DNA from: Antitrichia curtipendula
Taxonomy: Eukaryota; Streptophyta; Bryopsida; Hypnales; Leucodontaceae
Reading direction: 5' to 3'
DNA: 64,000 nucleotides
Assembly: GCA_951230915.1 (NCBI GenBank)
Contig: OX579637.1
Location: 29,698,001-29,762,000 of the forward strand
Under the pieces are notes generated by a model that worked only from the letters and a program-made list of their open reading frames with translations, was not told the origin of the DNA and searched no databases. Shown here piece by piece: positions 12,320 to 23,373 of this stretch. The first letter of the stretch is position 1; every line of letters begins with the position of its first letter. Both the position numbers and the translations under genes were made by a program.

Positions 12320-12578
12320 TGACTATTTTGAGGTTTGTGTGGCATAGCATTTATTCCTGAATCCAGTAAACCCTAAACCCTAAACCCTAAATCCTATTTT
12401 GAGATTTGTGTGGCATAGCATTTGTTCTTGAATCTAGTAAACCCTAAACCCTAAACCCTAAATTTTAAACCCTAAACCCTATTTTGAGATTTGTGTGGCA
12501 TAGCATTTGTTCTTGAATCCAGTAAACCCTAAACCCTAAACCCTAAATCCTAAACCCTAAACCTTAAACTCTAAAGCC
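12320..12578. repeat. Tandem repeats containing interstitial telomere-like CCCTAAA
   Basis: Three units of roughly 85 bp, each a copy of 'TTTGAGATTTGTGTGGCATAGC...TTGAATCCAGTAAACCC' followed by three to five CCCTAAA heptamers, some degenerate. CCCTAAA/TTTAGGG is the telomere motif of most plants and many green algae. The non-telomeric half resembles the dispersed repeat at 10.8 and 56.7 kb, so this looks like a repeat that picked up telomeric DNA and then amplified. Confidence 0.88.
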
Positions 12579-12768
12579 GTTTTTTCAATAACTTCTAAAA
12601 AATATTTCACGGAAATCGAAATCCAAAATAAGGGATCTCCTGAATCTGAGATTCCATTCCAAGAAAATCTCACTTTCCGTGACAAATGACATGTGGCTGT
12701 ATTTTTTGTAAAGTTCTCATTCTCTAATAAGAATCGGCGCCAATAATTCCGTTGTCAAAATTCTGCCT

Positions 12769-12784
12769 ATTTATAAAAATATAG
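12769..12784 (+). promoter_or_regulatory. TATA-like element upstream of the DUF7869 gene
   Basis: TATTTATAAAAATATA lies upstream of a less AT-rich, C/T-rich stretch (12890-12960) that could be a leader. A consensus donor (CTCGTAAGTTCC, GT at 13115) follows. Promoter function is inferred only from position. Confidence 0.35.
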
Positions 12785-13114
12785 GTTGGTGGAACGTTGG
12801 ATTCCATTCCACCCCGTTAGTACCAGTTGCAGGATAGGAATGTCAACGCCCCCAAAGCAGGGAGATACTCCTTCCCTACTTCTTGAAATTTTTGAACGTC
12901 CAAATTTCCCGCTTAGTCATCCCGCCACTTTCTTCATCGTCTCTCTCCCGTAAGCTCCCCATATCGCCTCATTTTCATGTTTTTCAGTCTTTCATTCTTC
13001 GTTTGCCTCCTGCATGAATTGTTACAGCGCGGCCTCTGAACGTGTGCATTTTCAGTTCACTCTGTCTTTGCGAAGTTAGTAGTGTCTTGGCAACTTAGTA
13101 TCGCTTGAGTTCTC

Positions 13115-14723
13115 GTAAGTTCCAGTTTCTTTTTTCATTATTTCTTGTCGAAGTTTATGTGCTTGGTGTCATTCCTTGAGAGCTGTTTGATTATAAACCG
13201 TATTGTTGTTCAGAATTCAGTGTTCTGTTCTCCATCCTTCAACTACAAGTGATAGTCTTGAGCGGTAAGCATTCGAGTAGCACAGATTCCATGGTCTGTT
13301 TAGAACTTCACGTGGTTTGAACTCCTCTACTTCTACGCCGGAAAACCCGGAGACAATGTATGTACCATCCAGAAATGATCATATTTATCCTCGGGTCGAG
13401 GATAATCTGGAACAACAATCCCTGTACTACTTATCTTCGAGTCGAAAATAAGTGTCATTAGCTTATGATATTGTACACTATGATCATTGATATAATGGAA
13501 AACTTGATGTGACCAAAATGTACTGTCTAGATTATTTTGCATGTTATCTTCGAGGCAAAGATAAATAATTTAATAGATAGTAATTTCAGGATAGACTATT
13601 CTCTCAATGAATATACCCGTTCTCTTCTTCTTTTTCACTCTATCATGAACAACAATTCCTATTCAATTTATCTTCGTGTCGAAGATAAGAGTCATTAGTA
13701 CATAGTAATGTACATTATGATCCTTAGGATATTTTTATACTTGATGAACCTAAAATGTACTTTCTGGGGTATAGGCAATTATCTTCGACACGAAGATAAA
13801 TAATTTAGTAACTAGTAGTTACTACAAAAACGTGCTTCCAATGAATATACCCGTATTCATCTTCTTAAGTGGCCATAAAACCCTTCTCATCAGGTTTAAA
13901 CATTGTTTCTTATCTTCGACTCAAAGATAAATTGTCATTGATCAATTCTGTCAAAATGATTTCATTGCAGTTATCCATTTCTGGTATGAAGTTTAGGGTG
14001 AATGAAATCTTAGAATCTTATTGTCGAGTCGAAGATAGAACTGGTATTCCTGGTAGTAATTATTTGTATGTATCGTTTACAAATTCATAATATTCATCAG
14101 ATTGACCTGAAATATATCTTTTTGTACAGTTCATTATTAAATGATCTCTGATGATGTATCTTCGTATCGAGGATAATACGTTTATTCAGTATTAGCTGAC
14201 GTGTTTGGTTTGGGATCTGGTAAAAAATGATGAAAGTAATGCTCTTTGACAATCATTGACATTCTAGTTATCTTTGATTCAGGGATAAAATTATCCTTAT
14301 CATTCATTTTAGTATTTGTAAGGTGGTTGGGTATCGTCTTTGGCGATATCATTTCAGACGTAGACATTTGAATAGAAATATATCACTTGTTCTCTAGATG
14401 ATTATCTTCGATTACATTTTACATTTGTAAGCTTTAATATTCTACTGAATTTTTACTGATATACGAGATGGTTGATTTGAATAATTTTGATATTATTATC
14501 TTTTATGTATATTATATAGGATTAATGGATAGTCAGGTATCTCGCTTTGCATTCCTCTTTCCCTGGTGAGAGACTTCATATCCTTGTACGATGAATTGTA
14601 TAAATTCATATCTTCGACACAAAGATAAATTGGCTACGAATTTATAGAATTTCGTGTATGATGTATCCTGTATCGTGGATGTGATCTTCCATTATTAACT
14701 AATGTCAGTTACATTTCTTGCAG
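13115..14723 (+). other. Leader intron of the DUF7869 gene, rich in 21-nt palindromes
   Basis: A donor TCTCGTAAGT at 13115 and an acceptor TTTCTTGCAG ending at 14723, one base before the first ATG, delimit a ~1.6-kb intron. It carries palindromes of the same family as the ParB/methyltransferase-like gene: 13385-13405, 13431-13451, 13544-13564, 13668-13688, 13779-13799, 13910-13930, 14018-14038, 14156-14176, 14268-14288, 14608-14628, and a half-site at 14402. Spacing is irregular, mostly 108-138 bp. About 236 bp is tandemly duplicated (13431 and 13544 correspond to 13668 and 13779). Confidence 0.6.
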
Positions 14724-14724
14724 G

Positions 14725-17564
14725 ATGGATACTCATGATGTCAACGAGTTTACAGTTTCGGTGCCAGTTTTGCCCGAGGGTGTTGCACCTTGCGAGGGAA
14801 TACCACGTGCTTCTTGGTATACAAAATGTGTCATCCTCATAAATGAAAGGTCGGTGGAAGTGGCTAAAGGGATTTGTCACAACATAGATGGGGATCTTGT
14901 CATCGACATGAACGGGGAGCCCCTTGGTGACGATTGCGTCGCTATTCATATTGCAGAGTCTTTATGTGAAGAAGAAGTTCCTTCGGAGTGAATGTGGTCA
15001 ATGCACTCTTGGCCCATTTCAAGGGTCTATTTGAATGGTGCTAGTTTGTACGATCATGAGCAAACGCATCTCTATAGATCCGCTCTAAACAAGACCGGGC
15101 GGCGAAAACGAATTGGAGTTCGTTCCTATGAAAGCTCGTGAGAGAGGAAGGAGCCAAATAGCCTCCCCAGAATAGATGTCCTTTTCACCCCGCAGTCAGT
15201 GGCTGAGGTGTCTAGCAAGGAGTGTTGCACCAAGAATTGTGTACAACCATTTTCACGTGGTCAGATTGAAGCCATTCGGTCCGTAATGTATGTTGACGAA
15301 GGAGTATACATTCGGAAGTCTTGTTTGCTTGATGTACACGGGCAAATCCACCATGATCAAAATGGGAGGGATATGATCACCTTGTCAAAACATGAAGTTT
15401 GTCCCACGGCTTGGTGCCATATTCATGGAGTATCTAGGGCTACTTTTTACAGATACAAAGGGAAAGCCAAGGACGACAAACCAGAGCATCATGGTAATTT
15501 GGGGATGAAGAAGCCTCGGACCCACACTTTACAAGCGACAGCCACTCTTCGATTATTGGTGGACAACGAAGCTGACGCAATGCCGCATAAAACGAAGACC
15601 CTTGACTCTGGGGAGAAAGTTCCTTCCATGGTTTTACCATCTGGATTTCATTGGAAGGACAAGTTACCGGAGATTAACAATGTCAATTAGTCATTTCAAT
15701 TGCAACATATTTCAGCTAGTGGATTGAGCAACATTCAACGTGAATCTTTTCCAGAGTTTGCTCCAAAGGCTAGGGGTGATAGTTTTGCACGTTGCGGATA
15801 TTGCGATAGGTTAAAGGAGCTGAAGAGTGCTTGCACTCCTGGTTCACGAGCCCAACAAGTGTGGGCCTACAAATTGAAGGTGCACCTTGATGGACAGAAG
15901 GCGCATAGGGATTTGTATTATGGAAATCGTGGAATGTCAAAGATGTTTCTTGACAAAGTTTTGACCATTATCCATGATAAGATGGATCACTCAAAAACCG
16001 CTTCTCTCCATTTCTCTCATAAGAGCAAAGGAAACGATTCATTCATGAAGATGCCCGTGGCAGTTACGGGCATGATTGCTCATGGGCATGCAGATGTACA
16101 ATATGTGGACTATGGCTTAGACATCTTCCCCACAGACTCCAACCATACCATAGAATCAATTGCAAAATTGTTAAGAGATTTGAAAGTGCAACCGAAGCAT
16201 TCATCTCAAGAACTTTTTGCAGGAGGCGATCGTTCTAAAATTGACAAAGGCTTTGTTATTAGGCTCACAAACTTGTACGGACTCTCTTGGATCACCCCCA
16301 GATGAGTTGGTGGAAGCTAAACCCCTTCCTCCAACATTGACTCTTCAACTTGACAATGCTTCTGGTGACAACAAGAACCGTTGGATTTTTGCATTTTGCT
16401 CTCTCCTAGTCTATAGAGCTATTTTTCGAGAGATTTACATCAACATCCTCATTGTTGGACACACTCATGAGTACATTAATCTCTCTTTGGTCGATGGAAT
16501 AGCAAATTGAAGACAAACGATTACCCTACACTTCCAAGGTTAATGAAGTCTTTCATGGATTGTGAAACACAGCCTGTGATTCCTCATCTCATTGAAGAGG
16601 TTCCTGATTTTCAAGTATTTTGTAGAGGGGTATTTGCATACAGTTGATGATTCTCTATTGGGCCATTCTCAAGCGCAACAATTCAAATTTTACAAGGATT
16701 CTAGTGGATGGCCCTTGATGCAGTATAAGATCTTGTGTACTGATGTGGATTGGCTGCCGAAGGAAGGTGGAGGCATTCGCTTGTGGAAGGAGACAACAGA
16801 TGGAGGTCCCAAAGTACCAAGGGGTACACTTCCACCTTTGACTCCACAAAAGATGCGTTGTTTTGATGAGGTTTGCAAGGGTTTAGAAGGATATATTGCA
16901 TTGTGGGGTGCAATGGCTAATCAAGACTTGTCTGGAGAGTTTCAAGGAAGAATGAGCCAGTGTAGAAATACTGGGAAGGTGTCAGAAGCGCTCTAAACGC
17001 ACCCCTCGTGATGCGTGAGAAATTACAAGATGGATTTTGGCCGAATTCTCAAATCACTGAGGAAGTGGAAGACCAATACCTTGACGATGGTCAAATGCAT
17101 GAGGAATTTGCAAAAGATGCACCATTTGTTGGTCGTAGGCGTGACCGTCCAGCACCTTCATTCCGTGTTGGCCGTGATGTGTACACGGGTTATTTTGTTG
17201 CAATGCGACCTGCTGATGGTGACCTTCGCCCATTTTTGCTTGCTCGTGCACTTACAAATCCTAATCCAGATCTAAGGCATGTCAATTCAATTGAGCTGCA
17301 ATATTGGTCGGCTACATCTTTTCAACATGTTATGGAGGATACGTACGGAGGTTGGGATACAAAACAAGGGATTTCTTGGTGCGAGGATAAGGCAATTTCT
17401 CCGAGCTGAAGCACACGGATTGTATCATGACTGCTTGGAAGCCACGTGTGAGAGTAGGGAATCTTGATCAAAGAATCAAAATTCCCAAAAATCAAATAGC
17501 TATAATCAAGGCATCTGTGGATGCTTATGTGTGTGGAGAAGACAACAATGCATCTCCTGAGTGA
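14725..17564 (+). pseudogene. DUF7869-type transposase-like protein, decayed
   Basis: The sequence resembles a large protein family of eukaryotic mobile elements with a DUF7869 domain. Recognisable segments in order are a start at 14725 (MDTHDV), WCHIHGVSRATFYRYKGKAK near 15420, a KMDHSKTASLHFSHKSKG segment near 15980, the acidic core LQLDNASGDNKNRWIFAF near 16345 followed by GHTHEYI near 16460, KEGGGIRLWKE near 16760, and RRRDRPAPSFRVGRDVY near 17140. The frame ends at TGA (17562-17564). Breaks: in-frame TGA at 14989-14991 and about 15139, TAG at about 15688, and frameshifts near 16300, 16480, 16610 and 16990, with another near 17390. The TAG may be sense; the TGAs and shifts show a dead copy. 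The family name is from memory of conserved phrases and should be confirmed by profile search. Confidence 0.78.
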
Positions 17565-19160
17565 AGGTGGATAGATTGTAGGCTTAGGAAAGTGATTAGA
17601 AGTTTGTAGTGTATTTTCTTATATTTTAAGAAAAAAAATATAACTAAACTACTTGTAGTAGTAGAGGTGTTTTTCTTAAATATGTTTACAAAAAAAAAAG
17701 ATAAAGAAAGAGGTTGGAAAAAAGAACTAGATTTAGTCCGCAAATTATTTTAGTCCATTATGTTCATTTATTTTTTTTGGTATTTTAGAATTCAATGTTG
17801 TAATTGGTGTGCAATATAATATATTTTTAAATTGTTTTATTACTTTATATATTGCATTGTGTATTTTTCAGTTTGTAAATTGTATATTTTGTGTCCATTA
17901 CCATGGATTTGTAAGAGTAGATGCATTACCACATTGTATGATGAATTCTTCTATAAACCCTAAATCCTAAGCATATGCCACAAGCGTTTGCTTTGATCTT
18001 AAAGTTCAATATTTACTCTGAAGTGGTAAGACTTCAAATTTTAAAATCATTATTCAAAAATTATCCGTACTCCAAAATTGGTAAGCAATTTCATGTACAT
18101 GCTTAAATTAATAAGTCTATTGGCATATTCATGTCTCAATTTATTGAATGGTCTCAATTTAATGGACTCTTTTGCATACTAAATTTAGAGTCATGAACAA
18201 AATGAGATTCCAAATTGTCTCGTTTTAATGAATATGGCCTTATTGGGTCTCTAATTGCTCTATGTCTTCTCAACATGTAACATACTTTTGTCTTCATGTG
18301 CTTTTCAAAATTGCATCTTCTTAAATAATTTGTAATACTGTTGCCTATATTTATCTTTGCCTTCAACAACTTATCTTTGAAAAGAAGGGACCTAAGTTCT
18401 CAAAATGATCATTTTGTCTCAGTTTAATGAATATGGCCTTCTAAGTCCCGGACAATGTTGAGCTACTTCTCTGTCATCCAAGACCTCCATGGAATAATTC
18501 CCTCTTTTGACAATTCTCCATGAAGACATGGAGGATCCTAATCTTGCTATCAAACATACAAATGTACATCCAGAATTAACCTATACTAAAACATTTTTGG
18601 ACTTCACGTGAAGATAGAGAATAAATCTCAATACAAGAGGAATAGCAGCAATACATCAAAGGTATTGCAATATGGAATGAAAGTGTCTACTTATGGACAT
18701 CCATGTGCAAATTAAAAGATACTTGATGGTAGGGAGATTTAGTCGTTTTTTCCACAACTTTGACAATCTTATGCTAGATTCCAAAGTTGTAACCTTTATA
18801 AGCACATTGCTTAGAATGGATGTACGATGGCAGCCTATTTCTTGATGGAATCAACACATCCGATTGCTCATGTAGATTCTCATCTACTACAGTGCAATCA
18901 ATAGGCAGAGGATCATGTTCTGCTTGAGTTTTGGAAATGGGGGACAAAGGCACAACAAGAACATCAACTAGACCTACTATTCAAGAATGTACATAGAAGC
19001 AAAATGTAAAAAATGCCTATATTAATTTTGCTAGTAATAGAATATACAATATATAAATGATGTTCAAAATGAAGAACTACATGGTTCTTTCTACTGCAAG
19101 TTTAGTATCAACAACAAAATGTTTTTCATTTATAGAAAAACTACAACTATATATGATATA
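17565..19160. other. AT-rich spacer without supported gene
   Basis: Downstream of the DUF7869 copy. A short phrase, TCTC(A/G)TTTAATGAATATGGCCTT, occurs twice (about 18218 and 18418). No ORF with family resemblance or splice context. Confidence 0.45.
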
Positions 19161-19162
19161 AA

Positions 19163-20090
19163 TCAACTTGAGTTGAGCTGAATTGTATAAATGACATCAA
19201 ATTGCAGTTGCGTCTTGGTTTCGAGGGGGACACTATGTTGGTTTGTCCTTGTTGGTGCTTTGATTATTTTGACGTTAATAACATCCAAGATATGAGTAGT
19301 TGATGCAAGCATTGCAATGAATTTTACATCAACACCAATAGGTAGCTCAACTTCTGGAGATAGTGGAAGATTCACAAGGAATGTGTTGCTGGGAGAAAGA
19401 GGAAGAGGCATGTTGAAACGAGTTGGAGGACAAGTAGGTGGTGCATTAATTGCTTGGTATTGTACCTGATTGCCTCCACCAAAGTAGATCCTCCAATGTT
19501 CATCAAATCCAAGAAGTTGACTGTGCAATAACAACTAAGGAGCTGCCTCAATAGGCTCTAGTGCTGCCAACGGATTGGCACCTTTAAGTAAATTCTTGAT
19601 GGCCTTGAAATGTTTTTTTGATAAGGTCGTCACCTCAAAAAAGAACTACTAGAGCTCATCCATTCTTACATTTGTCTTTGTATACATTGCAAGGTTCACG
19701 GCTAGATCCTGAATCATGTTTGAACGCAACTCAACAATTTCGGTGTCGTAGTCCTCATCCTTAAAAGCGGCCCTCCTGTGCTTCTCCTAGTGCACGGACC
19801 GCGGCGGCGTGTTTGATGGTTGTATCTCAAAAGGTTCCATTTCAACCGGTTGGCCCAATATTATAGCCAATGTCCTTATACTCAACAAAAGATTGACTGA
19901 AGTATACTACTCCTTCAAGACATTGACATCTTAATCATCCTCATCTTTGTTGGAGGATTGATCAACATTCTTTTGTTGCAATAGAACTGCCTGCTATGGA
20001 AGAGTTTGTGGAAAATTCTACGCAAATTTCCGCCTTTTTTGGAAGAACAAGGGATGTTGCAACCAGAATTTTTGGTTTTCTTTTGCTTAT
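19163..20090 (-). CDS. Unrecognised protein, terminal exon with nine TAR codons
   Basis: After an acceptor (TTTCATCTTCTAG, ending 20091) one frame runs ~308 codons to TGA at 19163-19165. It contains nine in-frame TAG/TAA codons and no internal TGA or frameshift. Read as Gln, they fall in natural contexts: FA-x-NFPQTLP-x-QAVLLQQKN, KDEDD-x-DVNVLKE-x-YTS, RSVH-x-EKHRR, MDEL-xx-FFFEV, EAAP-x-LLLHSQ. About twenty ordinary CAA/CAG codons are also present. The product would be Gln-rich and acidic in its first third, then mixed, with a Pro-rich stretch (NAPPTCPPTRFNMPLPLSP). I recognise no family. Upstream exons were not found. It is convergent or head-to-head with the 20.6-kb gene depending on its missing 5' part. 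Under a standard code it would be a pseudogene broken nine times. Confidence 0.55.
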
Positions 20091-20307
20091 CTAGAAGATG
20101 AAACAGAAACTAACAATTAGTATCCGGATTCTGTTTAGGAACAAAAGAGAACAAAAAATAAACAAGCGCATTAAAGTAACGGAATAGTTGGATTTGATCT
20201 GGTCCGTGTATCAGTATTCGAAATGGTAGAGGATCGGATTAGGGTTAGACCGGAATGGTGGGACCGAATCGGAAAAAGTCATCATGACTACTTTTAGATC
20301 ATGAGAC

Positions 20308-20315
20308 TATTAAAG
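20308..20315 (+). promoter_or_regulatory. Possible TATA-like element of the 20.6-kb gene
   Basis: TATTAAAG about 290 bp upstream of the ATG at 20597, at the start of a pyrimidine-rich then GC-richer leader. Weak evidence: position and sequence only. Confidence 0.25.
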
Positions 20316-20596
20316 GCCAAGACCATTTCAGTTGCACCTCTCTTCCAAACTCCGTTTGACAAGAGTGTTTCTTTCGTGCTCTGCGTTTTCAGCTCGATGT
20401 GTTGGGAGTGTGTGAGTATGTGAGTGTGCAAAGAGCGGGCGTGCGTTAGAAGTATGCTGCAAGGTAGGTTTCCCGGTGCGTATCAGCTTGTGTGGGTTTC
20501 CGATTGAGATCAGAGAGAGAAAGTGAGGACGGGACGTGCGGCTAGGAGTGGGTGAGGTAGAATTGGAAAGGCTTAAGTCAGAACTAGTTTGTATCC

Positions 20597-22306
20597 ATGC
20601 CGCAACTTAGGAAGCATAAAACTGGGGCATCCACATCAGCCATAGTTCCGGTTAAACTCCGGAAGGTCGTTCCGATCCTTCCCGCAACGGAAGAGGAGAC
20701 AGAGATGCTGAAGACGGATCTCACCCGGATGGGATGTCAGGGTCTGCTTGATAAACCCTGGGGGCTTAAAGATGAACGGATGGTGAGAAAAATCCAGGGG
20801 AAGTTGTCAAACCAGTTTGACAACACGCTTAGATGTGTTCTGACCGACTGGATGAAAGAGATATGGAGAGAGGTGTACAAGTTCCGGTTAGGAGGTCACG
20901 GGATGGCTAACCGGAAGGACAAGTACATCCAGGGCAAGTTCCAGGGAGCAGTCAACCCCAAGGACGGATACGCGGTGGAGGACTGTGTGGACGACCGGCA
21001 CCGGAAGCTGCTCCAGTTCTTGATTCCGATCTTGCATCCGGAAAAGCCGACAAGGGTGACAATAATCCTTGGCAACACCATTTTTGGTGCTCTGAGCAAA
21101 GATCGGAAGGTGGACTGGGCTCGAGTCATGTTCGATTTGGTGGCCAAGCTCACGACAAGGGTCGGAAGGAGTAGGCCAACACCTGTATGTCCCTACCTCT
21201 TCCACCTTTACAAGCATCACCAACTCTTGTTGGACTCGGAAGAAAAGGAGTAGAAGATCCAGACAACTCTCTTGAAATACGGAGAGTCGGAATCGGACGA
21301 TGAAGACGAGGGAACCAAGACCGAAGAAGAAGAAGAGACGGAGAAGCCGCACAAGCGGCATAAGACAATGTCTCCAAACGGAAGAGGATTGCCACACGGA
21401 GACAAGTCCACTCCAGAGAAGACATCGGAAGCGGATAAGCCAGGTTCCTCGAAGAAGGATCCCACGGATCCGTTCGAGAAGTTGGTCGAGATCCCTTGGG
21501 ACATTCGAGGAGATTGGGAGGCCAAGAGAAGGATCCTCTTGAGGATTGGAAAGATGGTGCACGCTGTTCCGGACGGCGAGTTATTGGCGAAGGTGGCGGA
21601 CTGCATCACCAATCCGGCCGAGATCCAGAAACAGGAGGCAGAGATCCGTCGACTTCAGGAGGAAGTCGATATGTTGAAGGCGGAAGTGTTGAGCTTCAAA
21701 GAAGACATGGCCGCCACACGAGAGATGGCGGATAAGACACAGAAGGTGGCGAAAACAATGAAGGCTACTTTCGGTGAGACCGGAAGCGCCACTGTCAAGG
21801 CAAGGCTCTTCGATGAGAAGGTCTTGGAGGATAAGAAACTATCCGATTCCCGGATAGTTCGGATCTTGACGAACTTCTCCGAGCAGGTTGAGAAGTCGAT
21901 GGTCAAAGCACGAGAGGCGGCAAACCAGATGGAGGAATGCACGCAGAAGCTGACCGGATCCATGAGGATCCACCTGTTGGACATATCCATGCTGGAATCA
22001 TTTTTGGATAGGACGGAAAGGAGGGACGGGAAGAATCAGACTCCTCAATCAAGGAAGAGTCAGCCTTCCCAGACCGCGCCAATCAACCTGGATTCCTCTC
22101 TTGGATCCGATTTGCCCAATCCTACAGCCGGGGAACGGAACAGGAACTTGGAGGATGTCTTCGATCAACTGGAGGCGGAGCCCAAGAGTCCTTCGTTGGG
22201 GCGCGGAATAGCTATGTAAAGTAAGTTAGTTTTTGTAGTATAGAATGGGAACAAATCCGGATTTGTAATCCGATCCGGTAGTGTTAGGACGGACCGAAAG
22301 ACATGA
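20597..22306 (+). CDS. Unrecognised coiled-coil protein A (paralogue of the 28.4-kb gene)
   Basis: A single-exon frame from MPQLRKHKTG. An in-frame TAG at 21251-21253 and a TAA at 22217-22219 are followed by TGA at 22304-22306; with TAA as stop the protein ends GRGIAM, with UAR as Gln it gains 29 residues. Residues ~20-215 form a domain shared with the 28.4-kb gene: LLQFLIPILHPEKPTRVTI, then VDWARVMFDLVAKL, then CPYLFHLYKHH. An acidic Glu/Lys/Asp region follows (SESDDEDEGTKTEEEEE) and a long predicted coiled coil (about 21620-21950, e.g. EEVDMLKAEVLSFKEDMAA). The layout resembles Gag-like or other structural ORFs of mobile elements, but no nucleic-acid-binding zinc knuckle or enzyme domain was seen, so I give no function. 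Codons are GC-rich and CCGG-rich unlike the neighbours. Confidence 0.62.
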
Positions 22307-23373
22307 TCCGAAAAAAAGTTGACTTTTATAGGCACTTTTTGCCATTTGTATTTTTGGAAAGTTTACACTTGTATATAAATCAGTCCCTGTGCTGGGGACT
22401 GGGAGTCTTTCTTCTGCAATTTTCTTGTGTTTCTTATTTGCTCTCTTGTTGTATGTTTCTCCTAAGTGTGGTAGGATTGTATGTGAGAGATTTAGGGAGG
22501 CGCACGCGGATGTGTTGGGAATTTCTCCCCTTGGTGTTTTTCTTGATTCTAAGTGCATGTGAGCGAATAGGATAGAGTTGGGAGTGAACTTCAGTGCCTT
22601 AGCACGTCTAGAGTTTTAGATTCCGGGTGAAAAAGCCATTGTTAGGCTAGGCGGATAGAGAGGGATTCCTTAGTCGCGCTAGAACTCCTGGGTGGAAAAT
22701 CCGGTTGAGTGTCTGATCTCTTGTGAGGTCTCGCCATCTTAATGATAAACAAAAGGGCTCTAGTTGACGTTGGAACGGACGAGTGCACTTGTAACCGCCT
22801 TAGCTTTGTACGGATTGAGAGTGGCGTCAAGGTCGTTGTAGTATGAGGGGATCATATGGAGGGTCTTTGTGTGACCTGTAAACCGCATGATTATCCGGGT
22901 TGCTGTGAAGGACCAAACCGGATCCGTATTAGTCTAGGAAATTAGAGATTAGGAAAGTGGGTCTTCAGCCACTATAAGTCATGGAAGGTGTGGTAGGCCT
23001 ACCACTCTCAAAAGCAAGCGGCGACCCCTTTGATGGCTAAGCAGAGGTAAAATCAAACGGGATAGGAGTACGAATATTTGTAAGTTGTCTACAGCAGATT
23101 GATCTAGACGGATACCAAGACCGGAAGTGGTAAGATCCTGGGGTTGTGTTGGATTTGACAACCAGAAGACTAGTTGAAATCGGAAGATAGAGGGAATCCG
23201 GTCATTAGTTTTCATGGTGTTTGTGTTTCCGGTTTAGGGAAGAGAACCGGAAAAAAAGGATTTTGCTACTGACTTGGCTTAGTTGCTTAATAAGGTTAGA
23301 TACTTCACAGAATCTCGTGGGTTCGATCTAAGAGTCACTTAGTTATACTCTAGGGTGATTTTTGTGAGTATAA

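Noticed and set aside
20888..21612. Long minus-strand ORFs opposite protein A (also 29019-30314 opposite protein B)
   Set aside because: Shadows of GC-rich coding sequence; the plus frames are conserved between the two paralogues, the minus frames are not.
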